Below, piece by piece: positions 1 through 8,934 of a stretch of DNA of 64,000 nucleotides. This DNA comes from Variovorax sp. PCZ-1. Its GTDB lineage: Bacteria > Pseudomonadota > Gammaproteobacteria > Burkholderiales > Burkholderiaceae_C. Each line of letters begins with the position of its first letter. Position 1 is the first letter of the stretch. Both the position numbers and the translations under genes were made by a program. The notes under the pieces are model-generated. The model did no database searches, was not told the DNA's origin, and worked only from the letters and a program-made list of their open reading frames with translations. The stretch lies in NCBI RefSeq assembly GCF_018413605.1, contig NZ_JAHCDN010000001.1:930001-994000 (forward strand), read 5' to 3'.

Positions 1-1463
1 GTGTACCTGGCGATGCCATGTCAGGGCGTAGCGGTCTGTCGGGGCAGATGGAGGTCGGCGCGATTGCGAAACTCGCCCTAGACGACTCCATTGCGTTTCG
101 CGTGAAATGGAATTTGGCCACTGGCCAGCAAATCCCACCCGCTGCAGAACAGTATTTTCGCGGTCCTGTGCTTTCAAGCTTTGATGGTCGCAACTGGCGG
201 CCAAACACCTCACAGCTTTCGCGCCGCTTTGCTGTACCCGCAGGCCTCAAAACCAGTGGCGAAGTGCTCAATTACGAAGTAACGATGGAGCCCACTCAGA
301 GGCCTTGGCTCTTCGTACTGGAAGCGGCTACCGCCGCACCGCAAATTCCAGGCTTGGATGTGGTGATGACCAATGAATTGCAGTGGATCATCAATCGTCC
401 TGTTAGCGATTTGCTGCGTTACAAAGCCAGTAGCAGCACGCGCTTTACCCATGGCCCTGAGCGCCAAGTGATTGGCCTCCAAGATTTCGTGGAGCTTCCC
501 GCCGGTTTCAATCCACGTACTTTGCAACTCGCCGCGGATATCCGCCGCGATCCGCGCTTTGCGCAGGCCAACGCTAGCCTGCTTGTTCCCGAGGTGTTGC
601 GCCGCCTGCGAGAAGGCGGCTACACCTATACGCTCGAGCCCGGCGTGTTTGGCCAACACACGGCGGATGAGTTTTGGTTTGATCGGAAAGAAGGCTTTTG
701 CGAACACATCGCTTCAAGCTTTGTGATTTTGATGCGCGCCATGGATATTCCGGCGCGAATCGTGACTGGCTATCAAGGGGGAGAGGTCAATCCCGTCGAT
801 AACTTCTGGACTGTGCGCCAACGCGATGCGCATGCTTGGGCAGAAGTCTGGCAGCCCGGCGAAGGCTGGGTACGCGTCGATCCCACCGGCGCTGTATCGC
901 CGGGGCGTATTGGTGCTTTTGAGCGTCTGGCCGTGCCACAGGGGGCCGTAGGCGCAGCCCTAGGTGCAGTCATGCCTGAAGGAATGATCACGCAAATTCG
1001 CGCCGCTTGGGAGGCACTCAACAACTCTTGGAATCAATGGGTGCTCAACTATTCCCAGGCCAAGCAGCTGGATCTGCTCAAGAGCCTTGGCTTTCAAAGC
1101 CCGAGCTGGGAAGATTTGGGCAAAGTGCTTGCTGGCATCGTCACACTCGCAGGCCTGATCGGCGCAATTTTTACTTATTGGGAGCGTCATCACCAAGACC
1201 CGTGGCTGCGCCAACTAGGTAAAGCACGTAAGTTGCTGGCTAAAGCGGGCTTGCCCTCCGAAGCCAGCACGCCGCCACGGAGTCTGGCCTTGCAGGCCAT
1301 TACGAAATTTGGTGAAGAGGCGCGTCCGCTGCATGATTGGCTGCTGCAATTCGACGCCATGCGTTATCGCCCACAGCAAAGTGAGCCCAGCCGTACCAAG
1401 CAAAGCTTGGCTACACTAAGCGCAAGCTTTTCTCGCCTTAAACCTTTGCAAGCTCTTTCTTGA
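1..1463 (+). CDS. TgpA-like transglutaminase (DUF3488 family), 5' end cut by window
   Basis: The frame is open to the first base, so the start lies upstream; the first internal ATG is at 18. Numbered from that ATG, the protein has a transglutaminase core with the expected triad: Cys228 in GFCEH, His272 in DAHAW and Asp288 in VDPTG. One membrane segment follows near residues 368-388, then a cytoplasmic tail. This matches the C-terminal half of TgpA-type proteins, which carry several N-terminal membrane helices and an extracytoplasmic papain-like transglutaminase domain. The substrate is unknown; a role at the cell envelope is inferred from the topology. The TGA stop overlaps the ATG of the lytic transglycosylase gene, so the two are probably co-transcribed. 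Confidence 0.85.
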   Translation, partial: VPGDAMSGRSGLSGQMEVGAIAKLALDDSIAFRVKWNLATGQQIPPAAEQYFRGPVLSSFDGRNWRPNTSQLSRRFAVPAGLKTSGEVLNYEVTMEPTQRPWLFVLEAATAAPQIPGLDVVMTNELQWIINRPVSDLLRYKASSSTRFTHGPERQVIGLQDFVELPAGFNPRTLQLAADIRRDPRFAQANASLLVPEVLRRLREGGYTYTLEPGVFGQHTADEFWFDRKEGFCEHIASSFVILMRAMDIPARIVTGYQGGEVNPVDNFWTVRQRDAHAWAEVWQPGEGWVRVDPTGAVSPGRIGAFERLAVPQGAVGAALGAVMPEGMITQIRAAWEALNNSWNQWVLNYSQAKQLDLLKSLGFQSPSWEDLGKVLAGIVTLAGLIGAIFTYWERHHQDPWLRQLGKARKLLAKAGLPSEASTPPRSLALQAITKFGEEARPLHDWLLQFDAMRYRPQQSEPSRTKQSLATLSASFSRLKPLQALS

Positions 1464-2590
1464 TGCCGATTCCTCTCTCTTTACCGCACCGAATGTATTT
1501 ACAGCGCAAGAAAATTGCTATTTTTCTAATAGCAATCTGCGCAGTATCTATGCCGGCAATTGCTCAAAATAGCTCTAAAAATACCACAAAAAACCAAGCG
1601 CTCATTCTCAGTGATCGCTATGCCAGCAACGAAGAAGCGATGCGCTTCGCGGATGATGTAGCCGAGCGCCGTAACCTGGACAAAGAATGGGTACGCCAAG
1701 CCATCGGCCAAGCCCGCTTTATTCCCACTGTGCAACGCCTGATGCGCCCCATGCAGCCCTCGGCTTCCGGAGTGATCTGGAAAAACTGGCGCGTTTATCG
1801 CAGCCGCTTTATTGATAACGTGCGCATTCAAGCCGGTGTGAAATTCTGGCGAGAAAATAGCGCTGCTTTGGAGCGTGCAGAGGCCGAGTTTGGTGTGCCT
1901 GCAGAAATCATTGTTGGCATCATCGGTGTCGAAACCATCTATGGCCGAGACATGGGCACATTTCGCGTCATTGATGCGCTTGCTACTTTGGCGTTTGATT
2001 TCCCAAAAACGCCCAAACGTGATCGCAGCCCCTTCTTCCGTGATGAGCTAGAGCAGTTCCTATCGCTCACCAACCGCTCCAACGTCGACCCCCTAGAGTT
2101 CAGAGGCAGCTACGCAGGCGCCATGGGCTTAGGCCAATTCATGCCCAGCAGCTGGGTGAAATACGCTATTGATTTCGATGGCAATGGCAAAGTCGATTTA
2201 TTCAACAGCCCCACAGATGCCATCGGCTCCGTTGCTAACTATTTCAAAAGCTTTGGCTGGAAAACAGGCCAGCCTACACATTACCCTGTGAGCTTCGATG
2301 CCGTGCGCTTGGACAAAGAAGCTTTGCTAGCGCCTGACATCTTGCCTACGTTTAATATAGATAGCTTCCAAGCGAAGGGCGCAGTACTCAGAGGAGAGGC
2401 CCTTAATCACATCGGGCCTCTCGCTCTTATCGAGTTGCAGAACGGCGATCCTGCTCTGTCAGCTGGCAACGCCCAGCAGTATGTCGCCGGTACTGAGAAC
2501 TTCTATGTCATCACCCGCTACAACTGGAGTAGCTACTACGCCATGAGTGTGATTGATCTCGGCGCAGAGGTAAAAGCAGCGCTTAAATAG
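1463..2590 (+). CDS. mltB: Lytic murein transglycosylase B
   Basis: Family GH103 enzyme that cleaves the MurNAc-GlcNAc bond of peptidoglycan to leave a 1,6-anhydro end, acting in the periplasm. The catalytic Glu is in IIGVETIYG (about residue 157), followed by FRGSYAGAMGLGQFMPSSW, typical of the family. The length of 375 aa is normal. The N-terminus is an export signal: basic QRKK, a hydrophobic core, then a likely cleavage after AIA. That core (residues 18-32, IAIFLIAICAVSMPA) is encoded entirely by a copy of the dispersed repeat at 1514-1557. A second possible start is the ATG at 1493, which gives a more standard signal peptide; neither start has a clear Shine-Dalgarno sequence. No lipobox is seen, so the mature enzyme is probably soluble. 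Confidence 0.93.
   Translation: MPIPLSLPHRMYLQRKKIAIFLIAICAVSMPAIAQNSSKNTTKNQALILSDRYASNEEAMRFADDVAERRNLDKEWVRQAIGQARFIPTVQRLMRPMQPSASGVIWKNWRVYRSRFIDNVRIQAGVKFWRENSAALERAEAEFGVPAEIIVGIIGVETIYGRDMGTFRVIDALATLAFDFPKTPKRDRSPFFRDELEQFLSLTNRSNVDPLEFRGSYAGAMGLGQFMPSSWVKYAIDFDGNGKVDLFNSPTDAIGSVANYFKSFGWKTGQPTHYPVSFDAVRLDKEALLAPDILPTFNIDSFQAKGAVLRGEALNHIGPLALIELQNGDPALSAGNAQQYVAGTENFYVITRYNWSSYYAMSVIDLGAEVKAALK
1514..1557 (+). repeat. Dispersed repeat A, copy 1 (inside mltB)
   Basis: Forward copy. It has the stem TTGCTATT/AATAGCAA with a 5-nt loop, then the core CTGCGCAGTATCTATGCCGG. It encodes the hydrophobic core of the MltB signal peptide. Confidence 0.9.
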
Positions 2591-2629
2591 CCCAGACACG
2601 GCGCAGTCTTAACTGCCGCAATGCATCGA

Positions 2630-3037
2630 TCAAAGCCCTAGGGCTGCAATCCCGGCCTTGGCAATCTGCGCATCTTCGCTTGATTTCACGCCGCTCACGC
2701 CAACAGCGCCAATAATTTGACCGTCTTTCACAATCGGCACGCCACCTTCTAGCATGCCCTGGAGCAGGGGGGCGCTTAAGAAGCTGGTGCGGCCTTGGTT
2801 GATGATGTCTTCATAGATTTTGCTTTCGCGTCGGCCTAACGCGGCCGTGTGTGCTTTGGCTGGCGCGATGTGCGAGGAAATGGCGGCAACGCCATCCAGG
2901 CGCTGCAAGCCCAGCAAATGGCCGCCATCGTCTACCACAGCAATTGTCACAGCCCAGTTGTTGGCCGTGGCTTCTTTTTCCGCCGCAGCGAGAATTGTTT
3001 TGACGTCGGCAGCTTCAAGCACAGATTTGGTTTTCAT
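2630..3037 (-). CDS. GlcG/HbpS family heme-binding-type protein
   Basis: A single-domain protein of 135 aa of the GlcG/HbpS (DUF336) family. It shows the usual pattern VVDDGGHLLGLQRLDGV, a central KAxTAA-like stretch (KAHTAALGR) and a C-terminal GGVPI...GAVGVSG. Some family members bind heme or are encoded with glycolate and diol utilisation genes, but many have no known function. The ATG at 3037 is preceded by AGGAA at good spacing, so the longer upstream reading is rejected. It has no signal peptide and no operon partner: it converges on mltB and diverges from the Bax inhibitor gene. Confidence 0.85.
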   Translation of the reverse strand: MKTKSVLEAADVKTILAAAEKEATANNWAVTIAVVDDGGHLLGLQRLDGVAAISSHIAPAKAHTAALGRRESKIYEDIINQGRTSFLSAPLLQGMLEGGVPIVKDGQIIGAVGVSGVKSSEDAQIAKAGIAALGL

Positions 3038-3221
3038 CAAGATTCCTAGATTTAAGTCAACAAAGCAGTAGCTTAACCTCTCCAAGTTTGTTCAATCCGA
3101 GAGCAGGAGTTAAAAGAGTCCATACAAAAAATAGGAATGTTGGCTTCTTGAGCAGGTTGTTAGATTTCACCTAGAATCTTCACGCGCTGCATGTTTCACC
3201 GCAGTATGACAGGAGTAATTC

Positions 3222-3908
3222 ATGAGTGATCCCATTGTTTTGAATCAAGGTGCTGTTCTCGGTGGCGCAGAGCGCAACCGCGTGCTGCGCAACACTTATT
3301 GGCTACTGGCGCTGAGCCTTTTGCCAACTGTACTCGGCGCTTGGCTGGGTGTGGCTACAGGTATTACGCGTGGCTTGACAGGTTTTGTCGGCCTCATCGT
3401 CTTCTTGGGTGGTGCTTTCGGATTCATGTACGCGATCGAGAAAACTAAAAACTCTGCGGCGGGCGTACCCGTATTGCTGGCGTTTACCTTCTTCATGGGC
3501 CTGATGCTTTCTCGCTTGCTGGCTATGGTGCTGGGCTTTAAAAACGGCAGTGAGCTCATCATGACGGCGTTTGCTGGTACGGCAGGTATCTTCTTCGTGA
3601 TGGCATCTCTGGCCAGCGTGATTAAGCGTGATCTCTCTGGCATGGGGAAATGGCTGATTGTTGGAGCGCTGGCTGTGATGGTGGGCGGTATCATCAATGT
3701 ATTTGTAGGCTCGACCATTGGCATGGCCGTGATCAGTGTCATGTGCATCGGCATTTTCTCTGCCTACATGCTCTATGACCTCAAGCAAATCATCGATGGC
3801 GGTGAAACCAACTACATCAGCGCAACCTTGGCGCTGTACATGGATATCTTCAATGTGTTCCAAAGCTTGCTGGCTTTGCTTGGCATCTTCGGTGGAGACC
3901 GTGAATGA
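3222..3908 (+). CDS. Bax inhibitor-1 / YccA family membrane protein
   Basis: A 228-aa inner membrane protein with about seven hydrophobic helices. The family signature is visible in the last helices (FSAYMLYDLKQIIDGG) and in ALxLYMDIFNVFQSLL. Bacterial members such as YccA interact with the FtsH protease, and others are pH-sensitive calcium channels; which applies here cannot be told. An AGGAG about 8 nt before the ATG supports the start. The gene ends in a strong hairpin terminator shared with the convergent lipoprotein gene. Confidence 0.93.
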   Translation: MSDPIVLNQGAVLGGAERNRVLRNTYWLLALSLLPTVLGAWLGVATGITRGLTGFVGLIVFLGGAFGFMYAIEKTKNSAAGVPVLLAFTFFMGLMLSRLLAMVLGFKNGSELIMTAFAGTAGIFFVMASLASVIKRDLSGMGKWLIVGALAVMVGGIINVFVGSTIGMAVISVMCIGIFSAYMLYDLKQIIDGGETNYISATLALYMDIFNVFQSLLALLGIFGGDRE

Positions 3909-3927
3909 TCTGAACTGCGTTCAGGCA

Positions 3928-3957
3928 TAAAAAAAGCGCCCGAGGGCGCTTTTTTTG
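3928..3957. terminator. Bidirectional intrinsic terminator
   Basis: The stem AGCGCCC/GGGCGCT has an A tract on one side and a T tract on the other. It lies between the convergent Bax-inhibitor and lipoprotein genes and can serve both. Confidence 0.92.
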
Positions 3958-3977
3958 TGAGAAAACAATCGTGAAGA

Positions 3978-4358
3978 TTATTTCTTTGGCTCAGCAGCCT
4001 TCTTGGCAGCATCAGCGGCAGCGCCAGCAGCAGCTTTAGCAGCGTCTGCAGCACCAGCGCCAGCAGCAGCAGCGCCTTTGGCCGCATCAGCAGCAGCACC
4101 GGCAGCAGCGCCAGCAGCAGCGCCAGCAGCAGCTTTAGCAGCATCGGTGGCTGCACCGACAGCGGCGCCAGCAGCAGAAGCGGCACCCGCAGCAGCGGAT
4201 GCAGCGCCAGCGGCAGCTTCAGCCACTGGGGCGGGAGCTGGAGCAGGTGCTGGAGCGGCAACTGGAGCTGGAGCAGGAGCAGCAGCTTCAGGCTTCTTGC
4301 CGCAAGCGGCCAATGCAACAGCAGCCATCAACGAGGCCAAAACGAGGGTCTTTTTCAT
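3978..4358 (-). CDS. Alanine-rich small lipoprotein
   Basis: 126 aa. The N-terminus is a lipoprotein signal with lipobox LAAC and Cys19 as the lipidated residue. After it come a charged GKKPE, a Pro-Ala segment (about residues 24-46), then a long low-complexity tail of AAAGAA, DAAK and KAAAG units ending in AAEPKK. Alanine makes up 63 of the 107 residues after Cys19. The tail should be strongly helical with Lys and Asp on repeated positions, so a rod or spacer reaching from the membrane is a reasonable guess. I do not recognise a named family. The start has an AGGA upstream. The antisense strand is also open because of the GCN repeats; it is a shadow. Confidence 0.85.
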   Translation of the reverse strand: MKKTLVLASLMAAVALAACGKKPEAAAPAPAPVAAPAPAPAPAPVAEAAAGAASAAAGAASAAGAAVGAATDAAKAAAGAAAGAAAGAAADAAKGAAAAGAGAADAAKAAAGAAADAAKKAAEPKK

Positions 4359-4385
4359 TGGATAGTCCTTTTATGGATAGAGAAA

Positions 4386-4403
4386 ACAATTTCCGGAAAT
4401 TGT
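4386..4403. promoter_or_regulatory. 18-bp perfect palindrome upstream of the lipoprotein gene
   Basis: ACAATTTCCGGAAATTGT is fully self-complementary with no loop, 28 nt upstream of the lipoprotein start. It looks like an operator or a 5' UTR element. No regulator is assigned. Confidence 0.5.
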
Positions 4404-4694
4404 CAGAGCTTTTTTAGAGCTATGACGTCTGCTGTAGAGGCAAATACCTCACAGCAGATTGCACACAAGGCACTCGAGAACCCTGCACACAACCCAAGAT
4501 TATAGCCCGTACGCAAAGCAACTTGCAAGAAAACGTAGCAGGCTTACCAATCACAGCGCGCGATCCCAGAGGTAAGCGCCTACAAATAATGGGTCGTCGT
4601 ATCTGGTCAGCTCTGAGTGCATCTCGCTTGCCTTAAACTCTATGTCTGTTTGTGTAACGCAAACGCTCTCAATTTTGAGTAGATTATTTACTTC
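4404..4694. other. Intergenic region between the divergent lipoprotein gene and ispB
   Basis: No gene or RNA is recognised here. The region must hold the promoters of both flanking genes. It contains short A/T-rich stretches but no convincing full promoter that I would place. Confidence 0.5.
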
Positions 4695-5702
4695 TTGCTA
4701 ACGTCTGTGCGACCCTCTACCGATACTGCTGATTCTCTTCAAACCTTGATATCGGAGGATATGGCGAGAGTGGATGCTGTGATAGCACAGCGTTTATCTA
4801 GCGATGTGCCCCTGGTGAGCCAGATCAGCAACTACATCATCTCAGCGGGAGGCAAGAGGCTGCGCCCAGCACTGCTGCTGCTGATGAGCGGCGCTTTGTC
4901 TTATACATCTTCACACAAGTATCAGCTCGCTGCCGTGGTGGAGTTCATACATACCGCAACATTACTACACGATGATGTCGTGGATGAATCAACATTGCGC
5001 CGTGGCCGTCCAACAGCTAATGAGTCATTTGGGAATGCTGCCAGTGTGTTGGTGGGGGATTTTCTTTATTCGCGAGCTTTTCAGATGATGGTGGAGTGCG
5101 GCTCCATGCGCGTGATGTCTATTCTTGCGGAGGCTACCAATGTGATTGCAGAAGGTGAAGTGCTCCAGCTCATGAATATGCACGATGCCTCTTTGAATGA
5201 GGCGGCTTATCTGCGTGTCATCCGTTCCAAGACGGCTAAGCTCTTTGAGGCGAGTGCCCGTTTGGCAGCCGTATTGGCAGGTAGCGATGAGGCGACAGAA
5301 GAGGCCTGCGCTACTTATGGGCAGGCCTTAGGTACGGCTTTTCAAGTCATTGATGATGCGCTGGATTACGAGGGTGATGCTTCTCGTATGGGCAAAAACC
5401 TAGGGGATGATCTGCGGGAAGGAAAAGTGACGCTGCCTTTAATCATCGCAATGCAGCGAGCTAATAGCGAAGATGCAGCATTGATCCGCCAAGCTATTGA
5501 GCAGCCCGATGAAATGCGTCTGGAGCAACAGTTACAGAGCATCTTGGGTGTAATCCACCGCACCGAAGCCTTACAGGCAACGCATGAGGCTGCAAGGCGG
5601 GAAAGTGAGCGCGCTAGCGCAGCAATACAAGCTTTACCTCATTCGATATATAAAAGCGCGTTGCTACAATTATCGGAGCAGTCTGTCTCGCGCATGGCGT
5701 GA
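4695..5702 (+). CDS. ispB: Octaprenyl/polyprenyl diphosphate synthase
   Basis: A trans-prenyltransferase making the long isoprenoid tail of ubiquinone from FPP and IPP. The first Asp-rich motif is LLHDDVVDE with GGKRLRP before it, and the second is FQVIDDALDYEGD. The sequence FIHTATLLHDDVVDESTLRRGRPTANESFGNAASVLVGDF is close to IspB. The first in-frame start is TTG at 4695; GTG at 4707 is also possible. The ATG at 4761 has a GGAGG only 2 nt upstream and would remove residues that align with the IspB N-terminus, so it is less likely. Confidence 0.93.
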   Translation: MLTSVRPSTDTADSLQTLISEDMARVDAVIAQRLSSDVPLVSQISNYIISAGGKRLRPALLLLMSGALSYTSSHKYQLAAVVEFIHTATLLHDDVVDESTLRRGRPTANESFGNAASVLVGDFLYSRAFQMMVECGSMRVMSILAEATNVIAEGEVLQLMNMHDASLNEAAYLRVIRSKTAKLFEASARLAAVLAGSDEATEEACATYGQALGTAFQVIDDALDYEGDASRMGKNLGDDLREGKVTLPLIIAMQRANSEDAALIRQAIEQPDEMRLEQQLQSILGVIHRTEALQATHEAARRESERASAAIQALPHSIYKSALLQLSEQSVSRMA

Positions 5703-5935
5703 TGGGCGTGCTGTATGCGAAGCCTACGCTTCGTGGATCACCACTCAGCATGAAGCTAAGCTAGAGAAAGGCTGAATGCTTGGCTCTTCTCGCAAAAGCG
5801 ATTCCCTGCCTCTTTCTTGCTTTTGTGCCAAATTTGGCTCTACATATCTTGGTCTGGTGTGAGATGTGGTGTATTCTCAGGAATGTAGGCTTAAACAACT
5901 GCCTGCATTCTTGGCAGTAAAGCAATTGATTGAAC

Positions 5936-7675
5936 ATGGCCGTTGTTGACTCACTACTAAATTCAGCTTCTTCCGTCGCTTTGCCGGGCACTGCGCGCGC
6001 ATTGGTTATGGCTGGCAAACTGGAGCAGAAGAAGGCTGAAGATGTCTTTCGCAAGTCTCAATCCTCGAAAAACAGTTTCATCGCAGAGTTGATCAATTCG
6101 GGTGCAATTTCAGCCGCTGACCTAGCGCACACCATGTCAGCGGCCTTCGCTTCACCGCTGATCGATCTGGATGCCGTGGATCCGCAGAGGTTGCCCAAAG
6201 GTTTGCTTGATACCAAGTTGTGCCAGAGTTTGCGCGTCATAGTGTTGGCTAAACGCAACAACCGCTTGATTGTGGCGACAGCTGATCCGTCAGATCAAAC
6301 GACGGCTGAAAAAATTAAATTTGCCACGCAGTCTGGTGCGGATTGGGTCATTGCTGAATACGACAAATTGACCAAGCTGGTAGATGCGACATCTACCTCT
6401 ACCTCCGAAGCACTTGACTCGATCATTGGCGCGCCTGGCGATTTCGAATTCGATGAAGCCAGTATGGAGGCTGTGGTTGACGAGCAGGAAGAGGCGGCTA
6501 CGGACGTTGAAGATGCGCCTGTCGTTAAATTTCTGCAAAAAATGCTGCTCGATGCCTACGGTATGCGTGCTTCAGACTTGCATTTTGAGCCCTACGAGCA
6601 CACCTACCGTGTTCGCTTTCGTATTGACGGTGAATTGCGTGAAATCGCCTCTCCCCCTGTCTCCATCAAAGATAAGCTCGCTTCGCGCATCAAGGTTATC
6701 TCCAAGCTGGATATTTCTGAGAAGCGTGTGCCGCAAGATGGCCGCATGAAGCTCAAGGTCGGTGCGGACCGCGTGATTGATTTTCGTGTGAGCACCTTGC
6801 CAACGATGTTTGGCGAGAAGATTGTGATTCGTATTCTGGATCCGTCCAGTGCCAAGCTTGGCATTGAAGCTCTGGGTTACGAGAAGGTGGAGAAAGATCG
6901 TATTCTTGAGGCTATTAGCCGCCCTTACGGCATGATCTTGGTGACTGGGCCGACAGGCTCTGGCAAAACGGTCTCGCTTTACACCTGCTTGAACTTGATG
7001 AACAAGCCCGGTGTCAATATCGCTACTGCAGAAGACCCGTGCGAGATTAACTTACCGGGCGTGAATCAGGTGAATGTTAACGATCGTGCGGGCCTGACCT
7101 TTGCTGTCGCTTTGAAGTCTTTCCTGCGCCAAGATCCCGATGTGATCATGGTCGGTGAGATTCGTGACTTAGAGACAGCAGATATCGCGATCAAAGCTGC
7201 TCAAACTGGACATTTGGTCTTGTCCACCTTGCACACCAACGATGCGCCCACTACGCTCACGCGCATGCGAAATATGGGTATTGCGCCGTTCAATATTGCA
7301 TCGAGTGTGATTTTGATCACGGCACAACGACTGGCCAGGCGCCTGTGCGCCAATTGCAAACAGCCAGCGGATATTCCCTTGGAGAATTTAGTGCAAGCTG
7401 GCTTCAAAGAGGAAGAGATTGATGGCAGCTGGACGCCGTACAAACCTGTAGGTTGCTCCATGTGCAATAACGGCTACAAAGGACGAGTGGGCATCTACCA
7501 AGTGATGCCTATCAGTGACGATATGCAGCGTCTGATCTTGGCCGATGCGAGTGCCATGGATATTGCTGAGCAGGCACAAAAAGACGATGTACGCAGCTTA
7601 CGTCAATCGGCACTGCACAAAGTCAAGATCGGCATGACTTCGCTAGAAGAAGTGATCGCCGTGACCAACGAATAA
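5936..7675 (+). CDS. pilB: Type IV pilus assembly ATPase PilB
   Basis: Hexameric extension ATPase of the type IV pilus (GspE/PilB family), cytoplasmic. The N-terminal GspE-N domain (about 1-150) is followed by the ATPase: Walker A GPTGSGKT at about 338-345, an Asp box and Walker B in DPDVIMVGEIRD near 400, and a His box in AQTGHLVLSTLHTND. A zinc site uses CANCKQ near 471 and CSMCNNGYKGR. The ATG at 5936 is 6 nt inside the first possible TTG. It heads a pilB-pilC-pilD run, joined to coaE-zapD-yacG as in many beta- and gammaproteobacteria. No pilin gene is present in the window, so the major pilin is encoded elsewhere. Confidence 0.95.
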   Translation: MAVVDSLLNSASSVALPGTARALVMAGKLEQKKAEDVFRKSQSSKNSFIAELINSGAISAADLAHTMSAAFASPLIDLDAVDPQRLPKGLLDTKLCQSLRVIVLAKRNNRLIVATADPSDQTTAEKIKFATQSGADWVIAEYDKLTKLVDATSTSTSEALDSIIGAPGDFEFDEASMEAVVDEQEEAATDVEDAPVVKFLQKMLLDAYGMRASDLHFEPYEHTYRVRFRIDGELREIASPPVSIKDKLASRIKVISKLDISEKRVPQDGRMKLKVGADRVIDFRVSTLPTMFGEKIVIRILDPSSAKLGIEALGYEKVEKDRILEAISRPYGMILVTGPTGSGKTVSLYTCLNLMNKPGVNIATAEDPCEINLPGVNQVNVNDRAGLTFAVALKSFLRQDPDVIMVGEIRDLETADIAIKAAQTGHLVLSTLHTNDAPTTLTRMRNMGIAPFNIASSVILITAQRLARRLCANCKQPADIPLENLVQAGFKEEEIDGSWTPYKPVGCSMCNNGYKGRVGIYQVMPISDDMQRLILADASAMDIAEQAQKDDVRSLRQSALHKVKIGMTSLEEVIAVTNE

Positions 7676-7708
7676 CGGCAGCCCCACCAACACAAAACGG
7701 AGACGCGC

Positions 7709-8932
7709 ATGGCCACGGCAGCAAGTAAGAAATCGGATATCAAAGAAGTCGTCTTTGAATGGGAAGGCAAAGATCGCAATGGCAAGACCGTGCGTGGCGA
7801 GCAGCGTGCGGTAAGTGAGAATCAAGTCATGGCGTCACTGCGTCGGCAGGGCATCATTCCGGGAAAAATCAAGAAGCGCAAGATGCGCTCCGGCAAATCG
7901 ATTAAACCCAAGGATATTGCGATCTTCACGCGTCAGTTGGCCACCATGATGAAAGCTGGCGTGCCTCTGCTGCAATCCTTCGATATCGTAGGGCGGGGTA
8001 ATCCGAATCCTAGTGTGACTAAGTTACTCAACGATATTCGTACGGATGTAGAAACCGGTACTTCACTATCTACAGCATTCCGTAAGCACCCTCTCTATTT
8101 TGACAATCTGTATTGCAATCTTGTCGAGGCTGGTGAAGCTGCAGGTATTCTTGAGAGCTTGCTGGATCGTCTAGCAACTTACATGGAAAAGACCGAGGCA
8201 ATCAAATCGAAAATTAAGTCAGCGTTGATGTATCCGACCGCAGTAGTCGTGGTGGCATTTGTGGTTGTGGCTGTGATTATGATTTTTGTGATTCCGGCTT
8301 TTAAACAGGTATTTGAGAGCTTTGGGGCTGATCTGCCAGCGCCTACGTTGTTTGTCATGGCAGTAAGTGAGTATTTCGTGAAATGGTGGTGGTTGATATT
8401 TGGCGGTATTGGTGCGGGGATCTATTTCTTTATGCAAGCTTGGAAGCGTAATGAAAAGATGCAAAGATTTATGGATCGCGTAATGCTCAAAGTTCCGGTT
8501 TTTGGTGTGCTGATAGAAAAATCATGCATTGCTCGCTGGACAAGGACTTTGGCAACAATGTTTGCCGCAGGTGTACCGCTCGTTGAGGCGCTAGATTCTG
8601 TGGGTGGCGCTTCAGGTAACTCTCTTTATGCCGATGCGACGACTCGAATTCAACAAGAGGTTTCTACTGGTACGTCGCTGACAGCAGCTATGCAAAATGC
8701 TAATTTGTTTCCGTCAATGGTGATTCAAATGACAGCGATTGGTGAGGAGTCAGGTTCGATTGATCACATGCTGGGTAAAGCTGCAGATTTCTACGAGTCT
8801 GAGGTTGACGAAATGGTGGCAGGTCTGTCTAGCCTGATGGAGCCGATCATTATTGTGTTTTTGGGTACCCTCATCGGTGGTATCGTTGTTTCCATGTACT
8901 TGCCGATCTTCAAACTAGGTCAAGTGGTTTGA
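7709..8932 (+). CDS. pilC: Type IV pilus inner membrane platform protein PilC
   Basis: A 407-aa GspF/PilC family protein that couples the PilB ATPase to pilin movement in the inner membrane. It has two related T2SSF domains: the first begins at FTRQLATMMKAGVPLLQSFDIVG (note the matching second unit WTRTLATMFAAGVPLVEALDSVGG). Membrane segments lie near residues 170-195, 220-240 and 375-400. The gene starts 33 nt after pilB and is followed by pilD with almost no gap, so the three form one operon. Confidence 0.95.
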   Translation: MATAASKKSDIKEVVFEWEGKDRNGKTVRGEQRAVSENQVMASLRRQGIIPGKIKKRKMRSGKSIKPKDIAIFTRQLATMMKAGVPLLQSFDIVGRGNPNPSVTKLLNDIRTDVETGTSLSTAFRKHPLYFDNLYCNLVEAGEAAGILESLLDRLATYMEKTEAIKSKIKSALMYPTAVVVVAFVVVAVIMIFVIPAFKQVFESFGADLPAPTLFVMAVSEYFVKWWWLIFGGIGAGIYFFMQAWKRNEKMQRFMDRVMLKVPVFGVLIEKSCIARWTRTLATMFAAGVPLVEALDSVGGASGNSLYADATTRIQQEVSTGTSLTAAMQNANLFPSMVIQMTAIGEESGSIDHMLGKAADFYESEVDEMVAGLSSLMEPIIIVFLGTLIGGIVVSMYLPIFKLGQVV

Positions 8933-8934
8933 TC

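Noticed and set aside
4003-4365. A 120-aa Ala-rich frame on the plus strand opposite the lipoprotein gene
   Set aside because: It is open only because GCN repeats are open in several frames. The minus-strand frame has a proper lipoprotein signal and RBS.
4750-4763. ATG at 4761 with GGAGG as the ispB start
   Set aside because: The spacing is only 2 nt, and the start would remove residues that align with the IspB N-terminus.
5703-5935. Sigma-54 promoter or small gene between ispB and pilB
   Set aside because: No TGGCAC-N5-TTGCA-like pair and no supported short gene; nothing else is recognised in this gap.
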